From UBA9554 sp038205135 (GTDB lineage Bacteria; Pseudomonadota; Alphaproteobacteria; Rhodobacterales; Rhodobacteraceae): a stretch of 40,305 nucleotides of DNA. Under the pieces are notes generated by a model that saw nothing but the letters and a program-made list of their open reading frames with translations, was not told where the DNA came from and made no database searches. Shown in pieces: positions 34,310-40,305 of the stretch; position 1 is the first letter of the stretch, and each line of letters opens with the position of its first letter. Made by a program: the position numbers and the translations under genes. The DNA lies in NCBI GenBank assembly GCA_038205135.1, contig JBBRCF010000015.1:1-40305 (forward strand), in the 5' to 3' direction.

Positions 34310-35238
34310 TGCTGGCGGTGAGCGGATTGTCGGTGACATTCGATGCCGGGCAGGCGTTGCGCGATGCATCGATGACGTTGGCCCGTGGCGAAAGGCTGGG
34401 TATAGCGGGTGAAAGCGGGTCGGGCAAGACGTTGCTGGGCCTGTCACTGCTGGGCATGGCCCCCGAGGCCGCCAGCGTCACCGGGTCTGTGGTGTTCGAC
34501 GGGCAGCATGTTGTCGGTGCGGCGGAACGTGACCTGCGCGCCCTGCGCGGCCAGCGCATCGCGATGGTGTTTCAGGAACCGCTGTCGGCACTGAACCCGC
34601 TGCGCCGCATCGGCGACCTGATCGCCGAACCCCTGCGGCTGCACCGCGGAATGGGACGCGCCGCCGCGATGGACCGTGCGGCTGCCCTGCTGGACGAGGT
34701 TGGCCTGCCTGACCCCGTGTCACGCCTGCGCCAGTTCCCGCACGAGATGTCAGGCGGGCAGCGTCAGCGGGTTACCATCGCGCTGGCGCTGGCCTGCGAT
34801 CCTGACCTTCTGATCGCGGATGAACCCACCACCGCGTTGGATGTACAGGTGGCGGCGCTTATTCTGGCGCTGCTGCGCGACCTGTCTGAACGCCGGCGTA
34901 TGGCATTGATCCTGATCAGCCATGACCTGCGCGCAATCGCCCGCGTCACCGACCGGCTGGCGATCATGTATGGCGGCGATTTGGTCGAACAGGGGCCGAC
35001 CGCGCAGGTGCTGGGCATGCCGCGCCACCCCTATACACGCGGATTGATCGCCGCCCGCCCCATCTTGTCCGCCACCCGCGACCGCTCAGCGCCACTGCCC
35101 ACTATCCCCGGCACCGTGCCGGCTCTGTCAGCGCTGCCGCCCGGATGCCGCTTTGCCGGACGCTGCCCGGTGGAACTGCCGCACTGCCGTACCACGCGCC
35201 CCACCGGAAATCCCGCCTGCCACCGCGAGGGCGCGTGA
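34309..35238 (+). CDS. Peptide-class ABC transporter ATPase (DppD-like), second locus
   Basis: This 309-residue ATPase has Walker A GESGSGKT (about residue 34), Q-loop MVFQEPLSALNPLRRI, signature MSGGQRQRVTIALALA, Walker B LLIADEPTTALDVQ and switch LISHDLRAIA. The C-terminal Cys tail of DppD is present (GCRFAGRCPVELPHC, then NPACHREGA). It overlaps the gene before and after by one base each (TGATG). Confidence 0.93.
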   Translation: MLAVSGLSVTFDAGQALRDASMTLARGERLGIAGESGSGKTLLGLSLLGMAPEAASVTGSVVFDGQHVVGAAERDLRALRGQRIAMVFQEPLSALNPLRRIGDLIAEPLRLHRGMGRAAAMDRAAALLDEVGLPDPVSRLRQFPHEMSGGQRQRVTIALALACDPDLLIADEPTTALDVQVAALILALLRDLSERRRMALILISHDLRAIARVTDRLAIMYGGDLVEQGPTAQVLGMPRHPYTRGLIAARPILSATRDRSAPLPTIPGTVPALSALPPGCRFAGRCPVELPHCRTTRPTGNPACHREGA

Positions 35239-36005
35239 TGCTGCTGCGTGTCGAAAACGCCCACCGCAGCTATCGTCTGCCGCGCACCCATCTCTTGCGC
35301 ACCGCCCCCCTGATCCGTGCGGTGCAGGACGTGTCGTTGACCGTGGGCCGGGGCGAAATCCTGGGCATCGTCGGCGAAAGCGGATCGGGCAAATCCACGC
35401 TTGCCCGGATGATCATGGGGTTTGAACCGCCCGATCAGGGGCATGTGCGGTTGAACGGGCAGGACCTTGCCACGCTTGGCGCCCGGGTTCTGCGGCAGGC
35501 CCGGCGGCAGGTGCAGATGGTGTTTCAGGACCCCTACGACAGCCTTGATCCCCGCCGCAGCATCGGCTGGTCGGTGGCGGAACCGCTGCTGGCCGGGGGC
35601 ATGGACGCGCCCGCCCGGCACGCCCGTGCGGCCGACATGCTGTCGCGCGTCGGCCTGTCGCCCGCCGACATGGCGCGCTATCCACATGAATTTTCCGGCG
35701 GGCAACGCCAGCGCATCGCCATCGCGCGCGCCATCGCGCCGGAACCCGCGCTGCTGGTGGCGGATGAACCCGTTGCAGCGCTGGATGTCAGCGTGCAGGC
35801 ACAGGTGCTGAACCTGTTGATGGACCTGAACCGCCATCTGGGGCTGGCGATGGTGTTCATCAGCCATGATCTGGCGGTTGTTGCGTCCATCGCCGACCGG
35901 ATCGCGGTGATGCAGGCGGGGCGGATCGTCGAACTGGGGACCACGGCAAAGATCGTGACGACGCCCGAACATCCCTATACCAAGGCCCTGTTCGCCGCCG
36001 CATGA
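35238..36005 (+). CDS. Peptide-class ABC transporter ATPase (DppF-like), shortened tail, second locus
   Basis: This 255-residue ATPase has Walker A GESGSGKS (about residue 48), Q-loop MVFQDPYDSLDPRRSI, signature FSGGQRQRIAIARAIA, Walker B LLVADEPVAALDVS and switch FISHDLAVVA. It ends at TPEHPYTKALFAAA, so the Cys-rich oligopeptide/dipeptide C-terminal extension found in its partner and in both ATPases of the first locus is missing. The stop is clean, so this looks like a natural short form. It is followed 21 bp later by the phosphodiesterase gene. Confidence 0.92.
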   Translation: MLLRVENAHRSYRLPRTHLLRTAPLIRAVQDVSLTVGRGEILGIVGESGSGKSTLARMIMGFEPPDQGHVRLNGQDLATLGARVLRQARRQVQMVFQDPYDSLDPRRSIGWSVAEPLLAGGMDAPARHARAADMLSRVGLSPADMARYPHEFSGGQRQRIAIARAIAPEPALLVADEPVAALDVSVQAQVLNLLMDLNRHLGLAMVFISHDLAVVASIADRIAVMQAGRIVELGTTAKIVTTPEHPYTKALFAAA

Positions 36006-36026
36006 CCCACGATCACCGAGGATACC

Positions 36027-36779
36027 ATGGCCGATCTGACCTTTCTGCATCTGACCGACCCGCATCTGCACCCCGATCACCCCGTCCGTACCGAACGCCT
36101 GCGCGCGGCCCTGCGCGACGCGGTGCGGCTGGATGCGGACTTCGTCGCCCTGACCGGTGATCTGACCGACGGCGCCGATGTGGCCAGCTATCAGGTGCTG
36201 CGCGACGTTCTGGCCGATTGCCCGGTGCCGGTGATGACCTGTCTGGGCAATCACGATGATGCCGCCGCCTTTGCCGCCGTGATGCCTGATCGCGCGCGGC
36301 CCTGGCGGCTGGCCGTGGTGCATGGGGTGCAACTGATATTTCTGGATACGCAAGTGCCCGGCCGGTCCGGTGGCGCGCTGGACCCGGCTCTGCTGGACGA
36401 TGTCGCACCGCATCTGACCGGGCCCGCGCTGGTGTTCCTGCACCACCCGCCCGACATGGACGGGACGGGGCCGGCGTGTGACCGGCTCGATCCGCCGTCA
36501 ACCACCGCGCTGGGCACTCTGATGCCGCGCGTCACGGGGGTGTTCTGCGGCCATGCGCATCTGGACCGGGTCACGATCTGGCAAGGCGTGCCGGTGTTCG
36601 CCCACGCCGGGCTGGCCAGCGCCATCGACCCGCGCGAAACCACCCTGCTGCGGGTGACCGAAGGCGCGGGCTATGCGCTGGTCCGCTGGCGGAATGGGGC
36701 GCTGTCGGTGACGAACGTGGCCCTGCACCCCGACCGCGCGCATATCATCGACGTCGCACTGGACCGGCTGCGGCCCTGA
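36027..36779 (+). CDS. Calcineurin-like metallophosphoesterase (CpdA/GpdQ-like phosphodiesterase)
   Basis: This 250-residue enzyme has the dimetal phosphoesterase motifs in order: DPHLH (11-15), GDLTDG (44-49), GNHDD (74-78), HHPPD (about 139) and GHAHLD (about 176). CpdA/GpdQ relatives hydrolyse cyclic AMP or glycerophosphodiesters. No signal peptide is present, so action is cytoplasmic. It is the last gene of the second peptide-class importer unit (GAGGA ribosome-binding site, 21 bp gap), which suggests it acts on an imported phosphodiester rather than on cAMP. Confidence 0.88.
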   Translation: MADLTFLHLTDPHLHPDHPVRTERLRAALRDAVRLDADFVALTGDLTDGADVASYQVLRDVLADCPVPVMTCLGNHDDAAAFAAVMPDRARPWRLAVVHGVQLIFLDTQVPGRSGGALDPALLDDVAPHLTGPALVFLHHPPDMDGTGPACDRLDPPSTTALGTLMPRVTGVFCGHAHLDRVTIWQGVPVFAHAGLASAIDPRETTLLRVTEGAGYALVRWRNGALSVTNVALHPDRAHIIDVALDRLRP

Positions 36780-36835
36780 CACCTGCCGGTTGCATCGGTG
36801 AGGGTAGGGTGGGGTGTGAGCGGTGGGGGTGACTC

Positions 36836-36991
36836 GTGACAACTTATTTCATCAGCTACCACAGTGCCGATGCCGCGATGGCATCAGCGGTGGCGACTGC
36901 GTTGTACAACGCGGGTCAAACGGTTCGCTTTGCCGAATGGGAGTTGGCATACGGGCACAACATAGACATCTGGATTTCTAAAGCCATTTAA
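36836..36991 (+). pseudogene. N-terminal fragment of a TIR domain, cut off by an in-frame TAA
   Basis: From GTG 36836 (GGGGG upstream) the frame encodes VTTYFISYHSADAAMASAVATALYNAGQTVRFAEWELAYGHNIDIWISKAI, the start of a bacterial TIR domain (FISY, alternating helix-strand). It stops at TAA 36989-36991 (codon 52). After the TAA, the same frame carries on with DCDRMIAIVSPDYL, the expected next TIR strand and helix, so this is a nonsense codon, not a shift. The 51-residue peptide has no function on its own. Base composition of 36841-37200 is 50% GC by count, well below the downstream domain. Confidence 0.8.
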
Positions 36992-37003
36992 GATTGCGAT
37001 CGC

Positions 37004-39307
37004 ATGATTGCAATTGTATCGCCCGACTATCTCAAAGATGAGGCTGATTATTCCCGAATGGAATGGGCAGCAATCCATTGGAGCGATCCAACGGGGCGGC
37101 GCGCTGCGTTGATCCCATTGGTCGTCAGGGAATGCGAAGTACCAATAATACTCGGTCCAATAAAACGAGAAAGTCTCGCAAAATGTTCGCTGGACGATTT
37201 CATCACCAAGCTTATCAACGGCCCGTCTGGCGGACCACCGGCATCAAATGGGCAAGCACGCAGGCCACCGTTCAGCATCGGTGTACCCGTCGGTCGCCCA
37301 GTCATCGGGCGCGAGGACGACGTGCAGCGGATCGCTGACATGCTGCATGGTCGGGCGGAGCACCAGCTGAAACGGGTCAACTCGGGTGCGGTGCTGGCGG
37401 GGCAGGGCGGCATTGGCAAGACGACGCTGGCGCGGCATTATGCGGAAACGCGGGGCGGGGATTATCCCGGCGTGCTGTGGGCCGGGGCGGCGACGCGGCA
37501 GGACGCGATCAGCGGGTTGTGCGCGGCCTCGGCGCATCTGGGCTTGCCGGTGCCGGATCAACCGCAGGTGCAACATGCGCAGGCGGTGGTGACAAAGATC
37601 GCGCAGGCCGCGCGCCCCTGGCTGATCGTGTTCGACAACGTCGAAGATCGCGCCGCGATCGACGGGCTGATCCCGGCGGGCGCGCATGTCATCGTCACCA
37701 CCCGGCAGGGCGGGGGTTGGGAGGGGTGGCAGGCGCTGCGGGCCGAGGTGCTGGCGTTCGACACCCCCGATGCCCCTGCCGTGCAGCTGTTGATGGACAC
37801 GGCGGGGCGGACAGACGGGGCCAATGAGGCCCGCGCGCTGGCCGAGGTGCTGGGCGGGCTGCCGCTGGCGCTGGTGGTGATGGGCGCGTATCTGAGTGAA
37901 CAGGCACTGGGCTTTGCCGATGGCGCGCGGCAGTTGACACCAGTGCTGCGGATCGTGCCGCAGAACGCTGGTTACCCACAATCGCTGCTGGGGGCAGTGC
38001 AACTCAGCTATGACCGCCTGTCGGAAGACGCCCGGATCGTCGCGCAACTGTGCAGTTTCTGGGCGGCGGAGGGGCTGGGGCCACGGCTGCTGCTGGATGC
38101 CCCGGCGGGCGAGCAATGGACTCTTGCGCAAGACCTGATCCTGCCTGTTGTGCAGGCGTTGCTGCAGGACGAAGGCCGGGTGCGCGCGGCGTTTCTGGAC
38201 CTTGGCGCGCGGTCGATCCTGACCGGCACCGGCGAGGCCCGCGCGATGCACCGCATGACCGCCTCCGCGTTGCGCGAGTTGGAGAGCGACGCATTGGCCC
38301 CGGCCGCCGTGGCGCTGTTGGCGGCGGTTTATCCCTTCGATTCAGACCATTCGGGCAATTTCGACATCTGCGCCCGCCTGACCCCGCATGTCCGCGCGCT
38401 GCTGGACAGCGGCGCGGCACCAGAGGTGGCGGCTTGGCAATACCTGCTGAATCAGGCTGGCGTCTATCTGAGTGCCATCGCGGATTACACGGGTTGCCTG
38501 CCGTTGGCACAGGAAGGTCTGCGGGTGAAGCAAGCGCGCGGGGTGCCGGAATCAGATCGCGTCATTGCCCTCGGTCACGCCAATCTGGGCGCGGCGCATC
38601 GGCGGCTGGGGCAATGGGACCGGGCCGAGGTGGAATTGACCCGTGCCGTGGACCTTGATCGGGAACACCGGCCCGGGACGGCGGATCATGCTGATCACCT
38701 CGACCTGCTTGGCGGGCTGATGGTGGATCTCGGGCGCGCGGGACACCCGGATGGGCTGAACCGGGCGGTAAAGCTGTATCAACTGGCGCTGGCGATTCGG
38801 TGGCGGATGGTCGGGCGCGGGACAGCACCGATGGCAGAGTCGCTGAACAACCTTGGTGCGGTGCGCGACCTGCAACGGCGCGTGACAGCGGCGGCGCGGC
38901 TGGCGGGCGCGGCGCTGACGATCCGGCGAAAGGTGCTGCGGCCCGACGATTCGCGGCTGGCCGAAAGCGTCTTGAACGTCGGTATCTCACGGCTGAAATT
39001 CCGCCGCCCCGACCTTGCCGAGCCGTTACTGCGCGAGGCGCTGGGGATTTTCGAGGCCGCCTTTGCCGCCCAATCACAGCATCATGGCCGGCGCAGTGCG
39101 GCGGATGGGCTGATAACCTGCCTGCTGGTCCGCGCCCGTGCAGGCGTGAACCGGGGCCTGCGTGAGGCCGAGGCCAAGACACTTTGCGCCCGCTATGGGC
39201 TCGACTTTGCCGAAATGCAGGACAAGGCGCGCCAGTATCCCGACCCGGACGGACCTGCGCCATGGAAAACGCGCTCGCCCCGGGCAGGGGCGCGCGCAAT
39301 GGTGTGA
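37004..39307 (+). CDS. TIR-NB-ARC-TPR (STAND/NLR-like) protein, surviving part after an in-frame stop
   Basis: The open frame after the TAA encodes 767 residues from ATG 37004; together with the upstream fragment in the same frame it would be 823. Domains in order are: the rest of TIR (IVSPDYLKDEADYSRMEWAA, whose Glu is likely the NADase-type catalytic residue), a linker, and NB-ARC with Walker A GQGGIGKT (133-140), Walker B WLIVFDNVED (206-215), sensor HVIVTTR (228-234) and GLPLAL (285-290). MHRMTA sits at the MHD-like position, and the C-terminal half is TPR-like helical repeats (ALGHANLGAAHRRLGQWDRAEVELTRAV and similar). STAND proteins with TIR effectors sense phage components and deplete NAD in known defence systems. 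Whether this one works is doubtful because the TIR is split; no good ribosome-binding site precedes 37004. Confidence 0.82.
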   Translation: MIAIVSPDYLKDEADYSRMEWAAIHWSDPTGRRAALIPLVVRECEVPIILGPIKRESLAKCSLDDFITKLINGPSGGPPASNGQARRPPFSIGVPVGRPVIGREDDVQRIADMLHGRAEHQLKRVNSGAVLAGQGGIGKTTLARHYAETRGGDYPGVLWAGAATRQDAISGLCAASAHLGLPVPDQPQVQHAQAVVTKIAQAARPWLIVFDNVEDRAAIDGLIPAGAHVIVTTRQGGGWEGWQALRAEVLAFDTPDAPAVQLLMDTAGRTDGANEARALAEVLGGLPLALVVMGAYLSEQALGFADGARQLTPVLRIVPQNAGYPQSLLGAVQLSYDRLSEDARIVAQLCSFWAAEGLGPRLLLDAPAGEQWTLAQDLILPVVQALLQDEGRVRAAFLDLGARSILTGTGEARAMHRMTASALRELESDALAPAAVALLAAVYPFDSDHSGNFDICARLTPHVRALLDSGAAPEVAAWQYLLNQAGVYLSAIADYTGCLPLAQEGLRVKQARGVPESDRVIALGHANLGAAHRRLGQWDRAEVELTRAVDLDREHRPGTADHADHLDLLGGLMVDLGRAGHPDGLNRAVKLYQLALAIRWRMVGRGTAPMAESLNNLGAVRDLQRRVTAAARLAGAALTIRRKVLRPDDSRLAESVLNVGISRLKFRRPDLAEPLLREALGIFEAAFAAQSQHHGRRSAADGLITCLLVRARAGVNRGLREAEAKTLCARYGLDFAEMQDKARQYPDPDGPAPWKTRSPRAGARAMV

Positions 39308-40305
39308 TCAGGCCGCCTGCCGCCGCAGGGCATGCGCGGCGGTGATCATGTCGGCGGCTTTCTCGCCGATCATGATGGACGCCGCGTTGGTGTTGCCGCT
39401 GATGATGTCGGGCATCACGCTGGCATCCGCCACGCGCAGGCCGTTGACGCCCAGCACCCGCAGAGACGGGTCCACCACATCACCGATCCGGCAGGTGGAC
39501 ACCGGGTGATAGACAGTGGTCGAATAATGCAGCGCCATGTTTTCCAGCAGGGCGTCGCTGGGCGTTTGCCCTTCGACATAGCCGTGTTTCTTGGCCAGCG
39601 CCGGGGGCACGTTCAGCGGCCCCGGTTTCTTGTCGCCGGGCCAGTGGGCGACAATGTCGATCGCCTTGCGCATCACGGCAACCATCACTTTCAGGTCATA
39701 GGGGTCCGAGAAGTAGTTGTACCGGATCACCGGCGGCGCGGTTGGATCCGCGCTGGCCAGTACGACCTCGCCCGTGCTGCGCGGCAGGACCGGGTTGGCG
39801 GTCAGGATCATGTTTTCCGCATCCGCCGCCAGCGTCTTGTCCGGATCGGCAAAGAACGACTTCAGGTCGATGCGGAACTTGCGGCCCAAAAGGTCGGCGT
39901 CATAGCCGCAGGGCACATAGCCGATCTGCGCGTCATGGCTGTGGGGATCGCCCAGCCCGGTCGAAAAGAACGTGACCGCGTCATAGATCGACGACGATAC
40001 CAGACCTTCGCCGGTGGTCGCCCATTGGGTCACGCGCTTTTCCGCCTCGGCCTTCAGCGCGGCCAATTCGGGCGGCAGGTTCACATCATCCGCCGGATCG
40101 GCGGGCAGGGGGCCGGCGGGGGCGCGCAAAGCGTCGGGCCCGGCCGAGATGCCGATCTCCATCACCGGGATGCCGATGCCTGGGGCCGGAAAGAACATCG
40201 CGCAGTGCAGGTGGTCCTTCAGGTTCTTGCCGACACCGGGCAATTCATGGCGACAGGTCAGATCGACCTCTTCGATTTCGCGGCGCGGGCCGATCCCTGA
40301 CAGCA
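39308..40305 (-). CDS. GMC-family oxidoreductase (choline dehydrogenase-like), 5' end outside window
   Basis: About 332 residues are visible and the N-terminal FAD-binding part is beyond the right edge. LSGIGP followed by ELPGVGKNLKDHLH is a GMC signature, and the C-terminal region has the active-site His in TVYHPVSTCRIG and the SGNTNAASIMIGEKAADMI end. Family members oxidise alcohols such as choline using FAD. Its stop codon directly abuts the stop of the convergent TIR-STAND gene (39307/39308), with no room for a terminator. The substrate is not determinable from this fragment. Confidence 0.92.
   Translation of the reverse strand, partial: LSGIGPRREIEEVDLTCRHELPGVGKNLKDHLHCAMFFPAPGIGIPVMEIGISAGPDALRAPAGPLPADPADDVNLPPELAALKAEAEKRVTQWATTGEGLVSSSIYDAVTFFSTGLGDPHSHDAQIGYVPCGYDADLLGRKFRIDLKSFFADPDKTLAADAENMILTANPVLPRSTGEVVLASADPTAPPVIRYNYFSDPYDLKVMVAVMRKAIDIVAHWPGDKKPGPLNVPPALAKKHGYVEGQTPSDALLENMALHYSTTVYHPVSTCRIGDVVDPSLRVLGVNGLRVADASVMPDIISGNTNAASIMIGEKAADMITAAHALRRQAA

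Noticed and set aside
36836..39307. Frameshift rather than nonsense mutation in the TIR-STAND gene
   Set aside because: TIR-like sequence before and after the TAA is in the same frame (36836 and 37004 differ by 168 bases), so no shift is needed.

Overview
The window looks like chromosomal DNA of an alphaproteobacterium, probably a Rhodobacterales/Paracoccaceae relative. The reasons are high GC with strong third-position GC bias, a RutR-regulated reductive pyrimidine cluster, several solute importers (ABC and TAXI-type TRAP), and a sulfatase/phosphodiesterase scavenging locus. This placement is inferred from gene content, not from a database search. I see no rRNA, tRNA, insertion sequence, phage gene or CRISPR array.

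Layout. (1) 1-5026: reductive pyrimidine catabolism. An M20 amidohydrolase (5' part, running off the left edge) is divergent from a RutR-type TetR repressor, with a near-perfect RutR operator between them. preA, a DedA-like membrane protein and preT follow on the minus strand. (2) 5230-8231: a molybdate operon (a ModE-like DNA-binding protein without a Mop domain, then modA, modB, modC) with a candidate Mo-box just before modA, followed by a TIM-barrel isomerase-like gene. (3) 9391-11222: a secreted pentapeptide-repeat protein and about 1.1 kb without a convincing gene but rich in inverted repeats. (4) 11223-16754: a complete peptide-class ABC importer in the order SBP-ATPase-ATPase-permease-permease, with a 19-bp tandem repeat before the last gene. 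(5) 16773-20533 (minus): a second ABC importer of the iron/aminoethylphosphonate/polyamine-like class. (6) 20673-29196: a flavin aromatic-hydroxylase-like enzyme, an aldehyde dehydrogenase, an IclR regulator, a TAXI-TRAP permease, a broken TAXI binding-protein gene and, divergently, a broken ThDP-dependent enzyme. This looks like a catabolic island that is decaying or contains sequence errors. (7) 29193-36779: a sulfatase/phosphonate-monoester-hydrolase family enzyme divergent from a second peptide-class ABC importer (SBP-B-C-D-F order) that ends in a calcineurin-like phosphodiesterase. This is plausibly a module for importing and cleaving a phospho- or sulfo-ester. (8) 36836-39307: a TIR-NB-ARC-TPR (STAND/NLR-like) gene interrupted by an in-frame TAA inside the TIR domain. 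The TIR part is much lower in GC than the NB-ARC part. (9) 39308-40305: the 3' part of a GMC oxidoreductase.

Most of the window is ordinary uptake and catabolism. The least ordinary item is the TIR-STAND gene, which resembles bacterial NLR-like defence proteins and appears to be a mosaic with a nonsense codon in its effector domain. Other points worth checking are two matching inverted repeats (core CTGTTGCG...CGCAACAG), three short tandem-repeat arrays at gene boundaries or ends, and three broken reading frames.
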